From: Alteromonadaceae bacterium
GTDB lineage: Bacteria > Pseudomonadota > Gammaproteobacteria > Enterobacterales > Alteromonadaceae
Assembly (NCBI GenBank): GCA_014872785.1
Contig: WKFJ01000027.1
Location: 1 to 64,000, forward strand
Direction of reading: 5' to 3'
DNA length: 64,000 nt
Shown here: positions 1 to 10,766 of the stretch, in pieces
How positions within the stretch are numbered: position 1 is the stretch's first letter
How the letters are laid out: every line of letters begins with the position of its first letter
The notes under the pieces: model-generated
What the model was told of the DNA's origin: nothing
What the model saw: only the letters and a program-made list of their open reading frames with translations
The model's database searches: none
Position numbers and translations under genes: made by a program

Positions 1-63
1 AGCCTAGCGTGTAATCACGTTGCGTTCGTTTAGTCTTTGATTTGTATGGAGTAGTCATAATTC

Positions 64-92
64 GTCCTAAATGTGTAAACACATTTCAGGAC
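64..92. repeat. Near-perfect 29-bp inverted repeat downstream of secA
   Basis: Arms GTCCTAAATGTGT (64-76) and ACACATTTCAGGAC (79-92) pair with a 2-base loop and one bulged C at 87. No T-run follows on either strand, so it is not a standard terminator. It lies beyond the secA terminator and could be an operator or the 3' processing hairpin of a neighbour outside the window. No gene is visible in 1-106. Confidence 0.5.
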
Positions 93-106
93 GGGACACA
101 CATCCA

Positions 107-137
107 ATAAAAAAGGCCAGACGCGTGCTGACCTTTT
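107..137 (-). terminator. Rho-independent terminator of secA
   Basis: On the minus strand a GGTCAG / CTGGCC stem (one G-U pair) around a CACGCGT loop is followed by a run of six Ts. It starts about 20 bases after the secA stop. The plus strand gives a weaker version with a C-A mismatch. Confidence 0.75.
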
Positions 138-159
138 GGATAAATTTTAAATGCTCGGT

Positions 160-2883
160 TTAACTTAACTTACCACAGCACTGTTTATACTTTTTCCCAG
201 AACCACAAGGGCAAGGCTCATTTCTACCAACCTTAGGTTGCGCGCGAGTGACTGTGCCCTGCTCTTCCGAAGATTCTGTTGCAGACTCGTGCTCGTATTT
301 CTTAGGCGCGGTGTCAGCTTCACGGCGTTTTTGTTCAACCGCTTCCACGTCGCTTTCGGCACGTACTTGAACCTTACTCAAGATATTGATCACTTCAACT
401 TTTAATGCTTCAAGCATATCACTGAACAATTCAAACGACTCGCGCTTGTATTCTTGCTTAGGATTCTTCTGCGCATAACCGCGTAGGTGAATACCCTGAC
501 GTAAGTGATCCATCGCCGCCAAGTGCTCTTTCCAATGAGTGTCGAGGTTTTGCAGCATAATGGCTTTTTCAAAGTGACGGAGTACTGGTGCACCTACCGC
601 TTCTTCTTTCGCTGCATAAGCGGTTTCAATACCTTCGTGAATACGCTCACGAAGCTTCTCTTCATAAAGCTTGTCGTCTTCATCTAGCCATTGCTGTAGT
701 GGCATATCCAGTAAGAAGTCACTCTTAAGGCGTTCCTCAAGACCCGCAACATCCCACATTTCTTCTAAACTCTGTGGCGGAATGTATTGGTCAATCATGC
801 CTTCAACCACATCGTTGCGAATAACTTCGACGGTTTCTTTGATGTCGCCATCGTCAAGTAGCTCATTGCGCTGTTCGTAAATAACTTTACGTTGATCGTT
901 GGCAACATCATCGTATTCAAGCAATTGCTTACGTATGTCGAAGTTACGACCTTCTACTTTACGCTGTGCATTTTCGATAGCTTTGGTTACCCAGCGGTGT
1001 TCAATCGCTTCACCACGTTCCATGCCAAGACGTTTCATCATAGATGCCATGCGATCGGATGCGAATATACGCATCAATGGATCTTCAAGAGACAAATAGA
1101 AACGCGATGAACCTGGATCACCCTGACGGCCAGAACGACCACGGAGCTGGTTATCGATACGACGTGACTCGTGACGCTCGGTACCTACAATGTGTAAACC
1201 ACCTGCTTCTAGGACTTTGTCGTGCTGCTCGCGCCATTTTTCTTTAATTTTATCAATTTTGCTTTGGTCAGGGTTTTTAAGTGCATCGACTTCAGCCTGC
1301 CAATTACCACCTAGCACGATATCCGTACCACGGCCAGCCATGTTGGTTGCTATTGTAATAGCACCTGGTTTACCTGCCTGTGCCACGATTTCAGCTTCTT
1401 GCGCGTGAAATTTAGCGTTAAGTACTTTGTGCTGAATCTTTTCTTTTTTCAAAATACGATGTAACAACTCTGAGCTTTCGATAGATACCGTGCCCACCAA
1501 CGCTGGTTGGCCGCGTTTAACGCAGTCTTTAATATCCTCAACGATGGCTTCGTATTTCTCTTCCGCCGTCATGTAGATAAGGTCAGCCATGTCGTTACGT
1601 AACATGGGTTTATTCGTTGGAATAACTACCGTCTCAAGACCATAAATTTGCTGGAATTCGAAGGCTTCGGTGTCAGCTGTACCTGTCATGCCCGCTAATT
1701 TGTCGTATATGCGGAAATAGTTCTGGAAGGTAATTGAAGCAAGCGTTTGGTTTTCATTTTGAATCTTAACGCCTTCTTTAGCCTCAACCGCTTGGTGTAA
1801 ACCATCAGACCAGCGACGTCCTTCCATAGTACGACCAGTGTGTTCATCAACAATAATCACAGTGTCGTCTTTAACGATATAATCAACGTCTTTGTGGAAT
1901 AATTTGTGTGCTCTTAGCGCCGAATTAACGTGGTGTAACAATGAAATGTTAGCCGCACCATACAATGACTCGTCTTCAGGCAACGTACCTATGCGGTGCA
2001 AAATCTCTTCAACGTGAATTTGACCTTGTTCAGTAAGGTGAACCTGCTTCGACTTTTCATCAATGGTGTAGTCACCTTTGGCAATAGCGTCGATTTCTTC
2101 TTGAGATACCAAGTCAGCGCGAGGGTCTTCTTTCTCTTGCTCGGTAAGCTCTGGAATAATAGTGTTAATTTGCTTGTAAAGTGCAGAGCTGTCTTCGGCA
2201 GGGCCTGAAATAATAAGCGGCGTTCTGGCTTCATCGATAAGGATGGAGTCAACTTCATCCACTACTGCGAAGTTAAGCGGACGCTGTACGCGTTCCTCAG
2301 GACTAAACGCCATGTTGTCACGCAGATAGTCAAAACCAAACTCGTTGTTAGTACCGTAGGTAATATCAGCTTCATAGGCGGCTTTTTTGTCTGGGTGACT
2401 CATACCTGGAATGTTGCAACCAACTGTCAGGCCAAGGAATTCAAATAAAGGTCTGCTCCAATCGGCGTCACGTTTTGCTAAGTAATCGTTCACCGTTACT
2501 ACGTGTACACCTTTACCAGACAGCGCATTTAAGTAAGACGGCAAAGTTGCAGTTAAGGTTTTACCTTCACCTGTACGCATCTCAGCGATTTTGCCTTGGT
2601 TGAGCACCATGCCACCAATCATCTGTACATCAAAATGACGCATAGAGAAAACGCGCTTACTCGCCTCTCTCACCAATGCATAGGCTTCAGGCAATAGTGA
2701 ATCAAGTGATTCTCCACCTTTAGCTCTTTCTTTGAAGCTCTCTGATTTCGCCTTGATCTCTTCATCCGACAAGGCTTCATATTCAAGTTCTAATGCATTA
2801 ATACGAACAACATGCTTATTGAGTTGTTTTAGTGTTCTATCGTTTCGACTACCAAATACTTTGGTTAGGATATTTGCAAACAT
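160..2883 (-). CDS. secA: Preprotein translocase ATPase SecA
   Basis: SecA is the ATP-driven motor that pushes unfolded preproteins through SecYEG. The 907-residue product begins [16 protein letters not shown], matching the E. coli start. A TTG six codons upstream (2901) also fits the frame, but the ATG at 2883 agrees with the family. Walker A MRTGEGKT lies at 102-109 and a DEVD Walker B near 210. The SEC-C zinc tail has ligands C891, C893, C902 and C903 in [13 protein letters not shown], used for SecB and lipid contact. The gene is flanked by hairpins on both sides, so it is probably its own transcription unit. The E. coli regulator gene secM is absent; an M23 peptidase gene lies upstream instead. 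Identification is certain; the exact start is very likely. Confidence 0.98.
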   Translation of the reverse strand: MFANILTKVFGSRNDRTLKQLNKHVVRINALELEYEALSDEEIKAKSESFKERAKGGESLDSLLPEAYALVREASKRVFSMRHFDVQMIGGMVLNQGKIAEMRTGEGKTLTATLPSYLNALSGKGVHVVTVNDYLAKRDADWSRPLFEFLGLTVGCNIPGMSHPDKKAAYEADITYGTNNEFGFDYLRDNMAFSPEERVQRPLNFAVVDEVDSILIDEARTPLIISGPAEDSSALYKQINTIIPELTEQEKEDPRADLVSQEEIDAIAKGDYTIDEKSKQVHLTEQGQIHVEEILHRIGTLPEDESLYGAANISLLHHVNSALRAHKLFHKDVDYIVKDDTVIIVDEHTGRTMEGRRWSDGLHQAVEAKEGVKIQNENQTLASITFQNYFRIYDKLAGMTGTADTEAFEFQQIYGLETVVIPTNKPMLRNDMADLIYMTAEEKYEAIVEDIKDCVKRGQPALVGTVSIESSELLHRILKKEKIQHKVLNAKFHAQEAEIVAQAGKPGAITIATNMAGRGTDIVLGGNWQAEVDALKNPDQSKIDKIKEKWREQHDKVLEAGGLHIVGTERHESRRIDNQLRGRSGRQGDPGSSRFYLSLEDPLMRIFASDRMASMMKRLGMERGEAIEHRWVTKAIENAQRKVEGRNFDIRKQLLEYDDVANDQRKVIYEQRNELLDDGDIKETVEVIRNDVVEGMIDQYIPPQSLEEMWDVAGLEERLKSDFLLDMPLQQWLDEDDKLYEEKLRERIHEGIETAYAAKEEAVGAPVLRHFEKAIMLQNLDTHWKEHLAAMDHLRQGIHLRGYAQKNPKQEYKRESFELFSDMLEALKVEVINILSKVQVRAESDVEAVEQKRREADTAPKKYEHESATESSEEQGTVTRAQPKVGRNEPCPCGSGKKYKQCCGKLS

Positions 2884-2943
2884 GGATTTCGAATTTCCCA
2901 ATTACTTAATGCATTCCACTGCATTTTCCAACTTGTGTTCTTA

Positions 2944-2980
2944 CATAAAAAGAATCGGCTCAATAAGAGCCGATTCTTGT
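2944..2980 (-). terminator. Terminator between the M23 peptidase gene and secA
   Basis: A perfect 12-bp stem, AAGAATCGGCTC / GAGCCGATTCTT with a 5-base loop (2950-2978), is followed on the minus strand by a T-run. It lies 39 bases past the M23 stop and uncouples that gene from secA. Confidence 0.85.
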
Positions 2981-3016
2981 TCAAATTCTTAGAGCGCGGG
3001 TATTGTAATCTAAAAA

Positions 3017-3931
3017 CTAGTTAGCCGCCTCTCTATATACGTATTTAAGAGGATCAATTTGCTTACCGTTTCTCAATACTTCGTAGTGCACATGTGCACC
3101 TGTTGCTCTCCCGGTCATTCCCATTTTGGCGACTTCTTGGCCTTTGGTGACCACATCACCAACCTTGACCATAAGGGTCTTAGCGTGCCCATAACGGGTA
3201 ACAACACCATTGCCATGGTCAATTTCTACTAGTTGCCCGTAGCCGTAGCGCTGTCCCGACCAGGTTACTATGCCTGCGCCAGTGGCCACTACCGGGTCTC
3301 CTTCTTTACCAGCGAAATCCACGCCCTTGTGCATTGCAGGTAAACCACTAAACGGGTCTTTACGCATGCCGTAATAAGAAGACAGCCAACCAGACGTTAT
3401 CGGACGACCGGATAAATAACTCTCTGAGCTTATATGGTGACTTAACAAGATAGATTCAAGTACTTCTAGTTGTTCCGTTTTCTGCTCAAGCTCTTGCAAC
3501 ATGACATCAATCTTACTCAAGACCTCTTTGCTGGATTCAATTTGTGGAACCACATCGTCATTCATAGGCCCCCCAGCTGGAATTGCTTGGCCGAAACCAA
3601 ATTCATCTACGCTGAGGTTAGATTGCACCGCAATTTTTTCACCCAGTGCATTTAAGCGCTGTAATTGGCTCTGCATTTCACCCAATTTCAACATCATACC
3701 AGTGAGCTTCTGCTGGGTTTCGTCCTTAAGTGCTTGAACTTGCTGTTTCTGCTGGGTCAACCCAGTGTTAGCGGTTGCCACCAACGATTGATGGTCGACT
3801 TGTATTGCTAAGTATTTGTAGGTCAAAAGTGCAGCGCTAGACAAAACGAAAGCGCACAAGGCCAACTGTCTCGTTGTGACATTGTGTACGAATCTAATTT
3901 TTTTGCTTCTATAAAGAATAGTGAGATTCAT
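3017..3931 (-). CDS. Membrane-anchored LytM/M23 metallopeptidase
   Basis: This is a 304-residue inner-membrane protein with a periplasmic zinc endopeptidase domain, likely cleaving or regulating cleavage of peptidoglycan cross-links. It has a short basic cytoplasmic tail, one membrane segment at about 22-44, a coiled coil at about 55-165, and an M23 domain from about 180. The zinc site looks intact: H201 and D205 in HKGVD, H249 in YGHA, and H280/H282 in HVHYEV. It may therefore be an active enzyme, unlike the NlpD at 53.6 kb. It lies between lpxC and secA, the position of secM in E. coli, and has its own terminator. The cell-wall neighbourhood fits a role in sacculus growth, but its exact substrate cannot be read from sequence. 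Confidence 0.9.
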   Translation of the reverse strand: MNLTILYRSKKIRFVHNVTTRQLALCAFVLSSAALLTYKYLAIQVDHQSLVATANTGLTQQKQQVQALKDETQQKLTGMMLKLGEMQSQLQRLNALGEKIAVQSNLSVDEFGFGQAIPAGGPMNDDVVPQIESSKEVLSKIDVMLQELEQKTEQLEVLESILLSHHISSESYLSGRPITSGWLSSYYGMRKDPFSGLPAMHKGVDFAGKEGDPVVATGAGIVTWSGQRYGYGQLVEIDHGNGVVTRYGHAKTLMVKVGDVVTKGQEVAKMGMTGRATGAHVHYEVLRNGKQIDPLKYVYREAAN

Positions 3932-4091
3932 AAAATAAGCGCGCTGTCCTTGCCTAACGAATTAGAAAAGAAATACCTTGTTATACATATATATACATAA
4001 TTTAAGCGCATTGTGGCACAAGCGCCAGAAACTATGCAATAGGATTCATCCTACCAGGTAATTTTATCACTCTCGCACTTGGCATTAGGTA

Positions 4092-4121
4092 TAAAAAAAG
4101 CCGCTATGCGGCTCTTTTTTT
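4092..4121 (-). terminator. lpxC terminator
   Basis: Stem AGCCGC / GCGGCT (4099-4113) with a TAT loop has seven As on one side and a T-run on the other. It can act on both strands, but only lpxC (minus) runs into it. It lies about 20 bases past the lpxC stop. Confidence 0.85.
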
Positions 4122-4139
4122 ATATCTTTAATTCGAAAC

Positions 4140-5054
4140 TTAATAAGCCCAGCTTGGCATGGCAAAGCTTATAGGCGACTCTTGACTCTCGTCGAAAGGG
4201 GCGAATTCCCAAGCCGATGAATCTTCTAACATGGCATTTAACAGCTTGTTATTCAAACCATGCCCTGACTTATAGGCTTTTAACTCACCCACAATACTGT
4301 GGCCAGCTAAGTACAAATCACCTACTGCATCAAGGATCTTGTGCTTCACGAACTCGTCGCTGTAGCGCAGACCTTCTTGGTTTAGTACGCGATACTCATC
4401 AAGTGCAACTGCATTTTCCATGCTGCCACCCAAGGCTAAGTTATGCTCGTGCATAAACTCAAGTTCTTTCATAAAGCCAAAGGTGCGAGCCCGACTGACT
4501 TGGTCGATGTAGGACTCACTACTGAAGTCCATGACCATATGTTGGTTAGTTTGACGAATGACAGGATGATCGAAGTCGATTTTGAAATCCACGCGAAAGC
4601 CTTCGAAAGGAACAAACTCAGCCCACTTGTCGCCTTCTTCCACACGCACATGCTTTTTAATGCGGATGAACTTTTTGGCGGCATTCAATTCTTGGATACC
4701 TGCAGATTGCAACAAGAATATAAACGGACTTGCGCTTCCGTCCATAATAGGTAATTCGTTGCTATCTACTTCAACGATGAGGTTGTCGACACCCAAACCA
4801 GCCATGGCAGAGGAGAGATGCTCCACGGTTGAGATGGTATCGCCTTGCTCGTTACCTAGACACGTACACAGCATCGTGTCACCCACCGCATTTGCTTTTG
4901 CGGGGATATCAACAAACGGCTCTTTATCGATACGACGATAAACAACTCCAGTGTTAGCCGGAGCAGGCCGAAGGGTCATAGTTACTTTTTCGCCTTTGTG
5001 TAACCCAATCCCTGTCACAGACACTGCTTGTTTAATTGTACGTTGTTTAATCAT
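4140..5054 (-). CDS. lpxC: UDP-3-O-acyl-N-acetylglucosamine deacetylase
   Basis: LpxC removes the N-acetyl group in the first committed step of lipid A synthesis in the cytoplasm. The 304-residue product is the usual length. Zinc ligands fall at the same numbers as in E. coli: H79 in EHLSS, and H238 and D242 in [10 protein letters not shown]; the catalytic His is H265 in SGHGLNN. The start MIKQRTIKQ is standard. It is the last gene on the dcw side, but has its own strong promoter at 5103-5132 and a terminator at 4092-4121. It can therefore be expressed apart from ftsZ. In enterobacteria the level is set by FtsH proteolysis; nothing in this sequence tests that. Confidence 0.98.
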   Translation of the reverse strand: MIKQRTIKQAVSVTGIGLHKGEKVTMTLRPAPANTGVVYRRIDKEPFVDIPAKANAVGDTMLCTCLGNEQGDTISTVEHLSSAMAGLGVDNLIVEVDSNELPIMDGSASPFIFLLQSAGIQELNAAKKFIRIKKHVRVEEGDKWAEFVPFEGFRVDFKIDFDHPVIRQTNQHMVMDFSSESYIDQVSRARTFGFMKELEFMHEHNLALGGSMENAVALDEYRVLNQEGLRYSDEFVKHKILDAVGDLYLAGHSIVGELKAYKSGHGLNNKLLNAMLEDSSAWEFAPFDESQESPISFAMPSWAY

Positions 5055-5102
5055 TCTTGCTCATTGCTTGTTTTTTGACCAGCTCGCTAAAAAGCGGCGC
5101 GC

Positions 5103-5132
5103 AGTTTACAAAACAATTAACGCCTCTGTCAA
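5103..5132 (-). promoter_or_regulatory. Sigma-70 promoter of lpxC
   Basis: The minus strand shows TTGACA (5127-5132), an 18-base spacer, and TAAACT (5103-5108), about 50 bases before the lpxC start and after the ftsZ stop. The -35 is a perfect consensus match. Confidence 0.7.
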
Positions 5133-5160
5133 ATTTTTGTAATTTTATTACAACAACCTA

Positions 5161-6330
5161 TTAGTCAGCTTGCTTACGCAAAAACGCTGGAATATCAAGG
5201 TATTCTAGATCTGCACCTGGCTCAGATTTCTCTTCTGTCGTTGCTGACCCACCAGATTTGATACTTTCTGGCTGAAAAGTTCCCTGATCACCACCGTTTG
5301 CCTGTAATTTAAATTCATTTGCTTCGTTGAAGCGGCTGTTTCTATTCGACACGATAGAAATCTCTGGTTTCTTCTCTGCACCAATACCCGTAGCTACCAC
5401 GGTAACGCGCAATTCGTCGGCCATGTCCATGTCAATTACGGTACCAACAACAACTGTGGCATTTTCAGAAGCAAACGCTTTGACCGCATTACCCACAGTT
5501 TCAAATTCGTCGATCGCAAAATCGGGACCGGCAGTAATGTTAACCAAAATCCCGCGTGCACCGGATAAGTCGATATCTTCAAGAAGTGGACAGGCAATCG
5601 CCGCTTCTGCAGCTTCTTCAGCGCGGTCTTCACCTTTCGCTTCGCCGCTCCCCATCATGGCAGTGCCCATTTCAGACATCACTGTTTTTACGTCGGCAAA
5701 GTCAACATTGATCAAACCAGGGCGAGTAATTAGCTCCGCAATACCTTGTACCGCACCGCGCAACACGTCATTTGCCGCACTAAATGCCTGTAGTAGCGGC
5801 GTTCCACGCCCCATGACTTTGAGCAACTTCTCATTCGGGATGGTAATCAACGAATCAACGTACTTTTCCAGCTCCGCCATACCTTGGTCGGCAATGGTAC
5901 TGCGTTTTTTACCCTCAAATGGGAAGGGCTTAGTAACAACCGCAACAGTGAGGATACCCAACTCTTTGGCCAATTTAGCCACCTCAGGCGCTGCACCGGT
6001 ACCCGTACCGCCGCCCATACCTGCAGTGATAAACACCATATCAGCGCCTTCTAACGCCTGACGAATGGTTTCGCGGTCTTCCTCAGCAGCTTTGGCTCCC
6101 ATTTCTGGGTTAGCACCTGCACCGAGGCCTTTTGTAACATTTGAGCCGATTTGTAAAGTCACATTGGCACTTGAACTTCTTAGTACCTGAGCATCGGTGT
6201 TAACTGCAATAAACTCTACACCCTCAATGCTCTGGGAGACCATGTGTTCAACAGCGTTTCCGCCGCCACCACCGACTCCAATTACTTTAATGACAGCCTC
6301 TTCGCTGTGACTATCCATTAATTCAAACAT
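5161..6330 (-). CDS. ftsZ: Cell division tubulin homologue FtsZ
   Basis: FtsZ is the GTPase that polymerises into the Z-ring at midcell. The start is the ATG at 6330, giving [23 protein letters not shown], with GGAGAG seven bases upstream; an in-frame TTG at 6372 has no support. The product is 389 residues. The tubulin signature GGGTGTG is at 106-112 and the T7 loop is [13 protein letters not shown]-rich linker leads to the C-terminal tail [15 protein letters not shown], which binds FtsA, ZipA and SlmA. ftsA lies 65 bases upstream on the same strand. All key residues appear intact. Confidence 0.99.
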   Translation of the reverse strand: MFELMDSHSEEAVIKVIGVGGGGGNAVEHMVSQSIEGVEFIAVNTDAQVLRSSSANVTLQIGSNVTKGLGAGANPEMGAKAAEEDRETIRQALEGADMVFITAGMGGGTGTGAAPEVAKLAKELGILTVAVVTKPFPFEGKKRSTIADQGMAELEKYVDSLITIPNEKLLKVMGRGTPLLQAFSAANDVLRGAVQGIAELITRPGLINVDFADVKTVMSEMGTAMMGSGEAKGEDRAEEAAEAAIACPLLEDIDLSGARGILVNITAGPDFAIDEFETVGNAVKAFASENATVVVGTVIDMDMADELRVTVVATGIGAEKKPEISIVSNRNSRFNEANEFKLQANGGDQGTFQPESIKSGGSATTEEKSEPGADLEYLDIPAFLRKQAD

Positions 6331-6395
6331 TTTTGAACTCTCCAAAATTTTTAGTCTGCACTCAACAAGCAACCTAGCGCATTATTTGGTTGCCG

Positions 6396-7625
6396 TTAAA
6401 ATTCCCCTTTAAACCAGCTTTGAATGCGCTGAAACACGCTTTCGCTGGATTTATTTTTATTGGTATTCTTACTGCCTATCAGTTCACTGCCATAATGAAG
6501 CAAACCAACTGCAGTGGAGAAAGTTGAATCTTCAACATACTCCGATAATCCTTTTACGTTTAATGGGCTGCCAACCCGAACCGGCATTTGGAACAACTCT
6601 TCAGCAAATTCCACCGCTCCTTCCATTTTCGCAGTTCCGCCTGTTAGCACGATACCTGCTGCGATTTGGTCTTCCAGACCGCTGGCTCTGATCTCTTCGT
6701 GGATCAGTTCAAATAGCTCTTGATAGCGAGGTTCAATAACCTCGGCCAAGGTATGCCTTGACATAGTACGTGCGGCTCTGCCTCCCACACTCGGCACTTC
6801 TATCGTTTCCTCTAGACTTACCATTTCTTTCAGCGCACATGCATAATTTATTTTTATTTCTTCGGCATATGCAAGTGGCGTTCTGAAGATCTTAGCAATA
6901 TCGCTGGTAATCTGGTTGCCCGCAACTGGTATCACACCAGTGTGACGAATTGCACCATCTGTGTAGATAACGATATCAATGGTGCCACCACCGATATCCA
7001 CCACACAGACCCCTAATTCTTTCTCATCTTCAGTTAAAACGGCATAACTCGAGGCTAATGCAGAGAATATCATCTGATCAGTGTTAAGTTCACACCTTTC
7101 TATGCATTTTACAAGATTTTTTGCCATATCATCAGCACAAGTGACAATATGTACTTCAGCTTCCATCCGAACACCCGACATACCTACCGGATTTTTGATC
7201 CCTTCTTGTACATCAATGGTAAATTCTTGAGGCAAAACGTGCAGTAATTTACGCTCGGCCGCAATGGGAACTGAACGCGCAGCATGTATGACATTATCCA
7301 CATCTTCTTGCGTCACTTCTTGATTGTTAATGGGTACCATGCCATTTTCGTTTTGACACTGTACATGACGACCTGAAATCGACATAAACACAGAAGAAAC
7401 GCGACAATCTGCCATCAATTCTAATTCGTTAACGGCGCGTTTCACGGATTGTACGACAAGGTCTAAATCATTTACTCCGCCTTTGTCCATTCCTCTTGAT
7501 GCATGACTCCCTACTCCAACCACACTTATTGTTTGATCTTCGAGTATTTCGCCGACCACCGCCTTTACATGGCTGGTACCTATATCTAATCCTACTACTA
7601 GATTACGGTCTGCTACTTTAGACAC
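6396..7625 (-). CDS. ftsA: Cell division protein FtsA
   Basis: FtsA is an actin-fold ATPase that tethers FtsZ to the membrane and recruits later division proteins. The 409-residue product starts at a GTG (7625) with a GAGG 11 bases upstream. It shows the phosphate-1 motif GLDIGTSHVKAVVGE at the N-terminus, the 1C domain after it, and the nucleotide motif DIGGGTIDI. It ends in the amphipathic membrane helix VFQRIQSWFKGEF. It sits between ftsQ (26-base gap) and ftsZ, as in other gammaproteobacteria. Identification is certain. Confidence 0.98.
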   Translation of the reverse strand: MSKVADRNLVVGLDIGTSHVKAVVGEILEDQTISVVGVGSHASRGMDKGGVNDLDLVVQSVKRAVNELELMADCRVSSVFMSISGRHVQCQNENGMVPINNQEVTQEDVDNVIHAARSVPIAAERKLLHVLPQEFTIDVQEGIKNPVGMSGVRMEAEVHIVTCADDMAKNLVKCIERCELNTDQMIFSALASSYAVLTEDEKELGVCVVDIGGGTIDIVIYTDGAIRHTGVIPVAGNQITSDIAKIFRTPLAYAEEIKINYACALKEMVSLEETIEVPSVGGRAARTMSRHTLAEVIEPRYQELFELIHEEIRASGLEDQIAAGIVLTGGTAKMEGAVEFAEELFQMPVRVGSPLNVKGLSEYVEDSTFSTAVGLLHYGSELIGSKNTNKNKSSESVFQRIQSWFKGEF

Positions 7626-7651
7626 TATCGAAACTGCCTCTTACAACTAAA

Positions 7652-8392
7652 TTATTGCTTTGACAACGCATCTTCGAGCCACCCCACCGCTAATCCGGTG
7701 TCGTAACGCAAATCTACATATGCCACTGTTTTTTCGTTTTTCTTCAACAAGGGATACACATCGATAAAACGTTGTAGCCTGTCGATAAATTCTGTTCTAC
7801 CCAAACTCAAGCTAATGCCGTTGTCTAATTTAATATTCCACGCATAGCGCTCACTGAGAAATAACTCAGCGATTTCCAAATTAGAGTTTTGCAACAAGCC
7901 TTGCATAGCTTTAAAACCTTGCAGCGCAGCGAGTTCACCACCACCGGGGCCGAATAGCATGGGTAAACTACTATCAAACGGAGGCTCCGGCGCAAATGTT
8001 TCGCCAAATTGGTTGATCAACATGTCACCATTCCAACTCGCCTCCGCTTGCTGTTCAATTATGTAAACTTTCAGCGTATCGGGCCACTCTTTTCTTATTG
8101 ATGCCTGATATACCCATGGCAATGACTCAACATCTTTGTGTGCTTTATCAACGTCTAAATAGAAAAAACTAAAAGGCTGACCCAGACGAATCACCTCTTC
8201 GACGTCCATTAAATCGACGTGTGTCAGCTGCCCGCTGACAATAACATTTTGCAGGGGCACTTTTTGCTTATCCTGCAACCACTGATTGACCAAACTTGCT
8301 GCATACCAAAGCGACAACAAAACAATTAAAAGAAACAACAGGCCTCCCCAAAACCTCGGGTTTGCCAGTTTTTCTTTCAATTCTGGTTCCAC
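7652..8392 (-). CDS. ftsQ: Cell division protein FtsQ
   Basis: FtsQ is a bitopic inner-membrane protein that links FtsB/FtsL to the early divisome. It has a short cytoplasmic tail, one membrane helix (WGGLLFLLIVLLSLWYAASL), a POTRA domain (about 45-120) and a beta domain. The start is uncertain. A GTG at 8392, just after the ddl stop, has GAG at a fitting distance and gives 246 residues; a GTG at 8413 or a TTG at 8425 would overlap ddl. Translational coupling to ddl is likely in any case. Confidence 0.92.
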   Translation of the reverse strand: MEPELKEKLANPRFWGGLLFLLIVLLSLWYAASLVNQWLQDKQKVPLQNVIVSGQLTHVDLMDVEEVIRLGQPFSFFYLDVDKAHKDVESLPWVYQASIRKEWPDTLKVYIIEQQAEASWNGDMLINQFGETFAPEPPFDSSLPMLFGPGGGELAALQGFKAMQGLLQNSNLEIAELFLSERYAWNIKLDNGISLSLGRTEFIDRLQRFIDVYPLLKKNEKTVAYVDLRYDTGLAVGWLEDALSKQ

Positions 8393-8393
8393 G

Positions 8394-9326
8394 CTATACT
8401 CTATCGCAATCACTGGTGTTAACAATCGCCATTACAAGTTCTGCAAAGCTCAGGCCACTAGCCTTTGCCGCCATCGGTACCAAGCTTTTTTTAGTCATGC
8501 CCGGTACGGTATTTACTTCTAAGATATAAAATTTGCCTTCGCTGTCTTGCATAAAGTCAACACGCCCCCAACCGGATGCGCCGACCGCATCAAAGGCTTG
8601 TTTGGCAAGTCCTGCAAGTTCAGCTTCTTTCTCAGTACTTAAGCCGCTTGGGCAAAAGTACTCGGTTGAATCTGCTTTGTACTTTGCGTTGTAGTCATAA
8701 AAGCTTCGCGGTGTCCTCATGCGTATGGAAGGTAAAACCTCGTCACCTAATATCGCTACCGTGTATTCATTGCCTTCGATGTATTGTTCAAGCAACACCT
8801 TCGAATCAAATTCAAACGCTTCTTTTAGTGCACTTAGGAGCTGTTCTGGTGCATCCACTTTAGTCATGCCGATGCTAGACCCTTCAAGGGATGGCTTGAC
8901 CATGAGTCCGCCGTTGAACTTGGCAACAACCCAATCACTTTCCACTTCATTTAATTCGTCACGGGAGACACTGATAAATTTCGCAGTGGGCAAGCCCAGA
9001 CTAGTAAATATCTGCTTGCTACGAATTTTATCCATCGCTAACGCCGAACCCAAAACACCACTACCGGTGTAGGGTATCCCCATAAATTCGAGTGCGCCTT
9101 GTAGTGAACCATCTTCACCACCTCGACCGTGTAACATAATAACTACAGCATCAACGTCGAGTTGCTCCAGCTCACTCAGTGCTCTTTGCTTCGTATCAAA
9201 GGCAATCACTTCGTTAACTTGCCCATCAAGTGCGGCGATTACCGCTTTACCAGAATTTAAGGAAACTTCTCTTTCAGCGGAATCCCCACCGTAAAGTACG
9301 GCAACTTTTGAAACATTCACTGCCAC
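8394..9326 (-). CDS. ddl: D-alanine--D-alanine ligase
   Basis: Ddl is a cytoplasmic ATP-grasp enzyme that makes the D-Ala-D-Ala dipeptide for MurF. The 310-residue product shows AEREVSLNSG near the N-terminus, GRGGEDGSLQGALE, the substrate loop region, and the ATP-grasp end EVNTVPGMTKKSLVP. The start is a GTG whose first base is the last base of the murC TAG (TAGTG), with GAGGGAG seven bases upstream, so it is probably translated by coupled re-initiation. Position inside dcw marks it as the DdlB-type gene. Nothing is missing. Confidence 0.97.
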   Translation of the reverse strand: MAVNVSKVAVLYGGDSAEREVSLNSGKAVIAALDGQVNEVIAFDTKQRALSELEQLDVDAVVIMLHGRGGEDGSLQGALEFMGIPYTGSGVLGSALAMDKIRSKQIFTSLGLPTAKFISVSRDELNEVESDWVVAKFNGGLMVKPSLEGSSIGMTKVDAPEQLLSALKEAFEFDSKVLLEQYIEGNEYTVAILGDEVLPSIRMRTPRSFYDYNAKYKADSTEYFCPSGLSTEKEAELAGLAKQAFDAVGASGWGRVDFMQDSEGKFYILEVNTVPGMTKKSLVPMAAKASGLSFAELVMAIVNTSDCDRV

Positions 9327-10765
9327 TACTGTGCTCCCTCATTCAACGCGTGTAACTCCTTGGGTATCAATTGAGTTCCTTGCAGAACCTTGGCTAGCTT
9401 ACCTACGTTGCCCGCGCCTTGCGTCAGGACAACATCACCGTCTTTTAGAATGTTGGGTAACAGGGCAGGAACCTCTTCAATACTCTTAACGTAAATAGGG
9501 TCAATATTGCCTCGCTGGCGAATGGAGCGACAAAGCGATTTACTGTCGGCTCCATCAATGGCTTCTTCGCCAGCAGAATACACTTCAAGTAAAATAAGCA
9601 CGTCTACTTTGGACAATACTTGTACAAATTCTTCATACAGGTCGCGAGTACGCGTAAAGCGGTGCGGTTGATACAGCATCACTAACCGTTTATCGGGCCA
9701 GTTATTGCGCACCACATCTACAGTCGCATCGACCTCTGTAGGGTGATGGCCATAGTCATCTACCAAAATCTGTTCGCCTAATTCTGAGGTGTATTGGCCT
9801 AAAATCTCGAAACGTCGCCCTATACCTGCAAACTTATTCAATGCATCAGCAATAGCTTCTGTAGGAATGCCCTCTTCGATACCGACGGATATGGCAGCTA
9901 ATGCATTTTTGACATTGTGCAAACCAGGAATGTTTAACCGAATTTGAAATGGCGGTGCCGATTTGGTATGCACAGTGAAATGGCTTTGATTGAGCCCGAG
10001 CTGAATGTCAGTTGCCTGCACATCAGCACCATCATTCAAACCATAGGTTACATATTTACGGCCAATTCGAGGTAGCAAGCTTTTGATATTGTCATCATCA
10101 AGACACAGCACTGCGAGCCCGTAAAACGGTAGGTTGTGCAGAAACTCTACATAGGTGTCCAGCATTTTGGCAAAATCACCACCGTAGTTTTCCATGTGAT
10201 CCGGTTCGATATTTGTTACTACCGATAACATAGGTTGCAGATGTAAAAATGACGCATCACTTTCATCTGCTTCTGCAATTAAATATCTACTGGAGCCCAA
10301 CTTCGCGTTACTGTCGGCACTATTCAAGCGACCTCCGATAACGAACGTCGGATCCATCTTAGCTTCAGCAAATACAGACGCAATCAAACTCGTTGTGGTC
10401 GTTTTGCCATGTGTGCCTGAAATTGCGATGCCGTGACGAAAACGCATCAACTCCGCCAACATTTCTGCGCGACGAATGATAGGTATTCTAATTGCTTGTG
10501 CTTGTTGAATTTCTGGATTGCCGTAGTCAATGGCACTAGATACCACAACGACGTCGGCATCTTGCACATTTTCAGCAGCGTGTCCCAGATTGATAACCGC
10601 ACCTAAATCAGTCAAGCGATTAGTCAATGTGTTTTGCTGCAAGTCTGACCCTGTTACCTGATAACCTTCAGTCAACAACACTTCAGCAATGCCAGCCATA
10701 CCCACACCGCCTATTCCAATGAAATGAATACGTTTGATTCTGCGCATTTCGGGAATGGAAAACAT
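9326..10765 (-). CDS. murC: UDP-N-acetylmuramate--L-alanine ligase
   Basis: MurC adds L-Ala to UDP-MurNAc, the first peptide step of peptidoglycan synthesis. The chosen ATG at 10765 lies one base after the murG stop and gives 479 residues; a GTG at 10783 inside murG is also possible. It has the N-terminal dinucleotide-like motif [15 protein letters not shown], the P-loop GTHGKTTTT (from about 117), the middle-domain EADESDASF and the C-terminal ligase domain with YQPHRFTRT and DDYGHHPTE. It overlaps ddl by one base. Full-length and intact. Confidence 0.98.
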   Translation of the reverse strand: MFSIPEMRRIKRIHFIGIGGVGMAGIAEVLLTEGYQVTGSDLQQNTLTNRLTDLGAVINLGHAAENVQDADVVVVSSAIDYGNPEIQQAQAIRIPIIRRAEMLAELMRFRHGIAISGTHGKTTTTSLIASVFAEAKMDPTFVIGGRLNSADSNAKLGSSRYLIAEADESDASFLHLQPMLSVVTNIEPDHMENYGGDFAKMLDTYVEFLHNLPFYGLAVLCLDDDNIKSLLPRIGRKYVTYGLNDGADVQATDIQLGLNQSHFTVHTKSAPPFQIRLNIPGLHNVKNALAAISVGIEEGIPTEAIADALNKFAGIGRRFEILGQYTSELGEQILVDDYGHHPTEVDATVDVVRNNWPDKRLVMLYQPHRFTRTRDLYEEFVQVLSKVDVLILLEVYSAGEEAIDGADSKSLCRSIRQRGNIDPIYVKSIEEVPALLPNILKDGDVVLTQGAGNVGKLAKVLQGTQLIPKELHALNEGAQ

Positions 10766-10766
10766 A

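Noticed and set aside
2884..2901. A TTG start extending SecA by six residues
   Set aside because: The extension is not in the family; the ATG at 2883 matches E. coli SecA.
5327..6061. A 244-codon plus-strand open frame opposite ftsZ
   Set aside because: It is a shadow of ftsZ codon use; no ribosome site, no recognisable domain, and it is wholly antisense to a certain gene.
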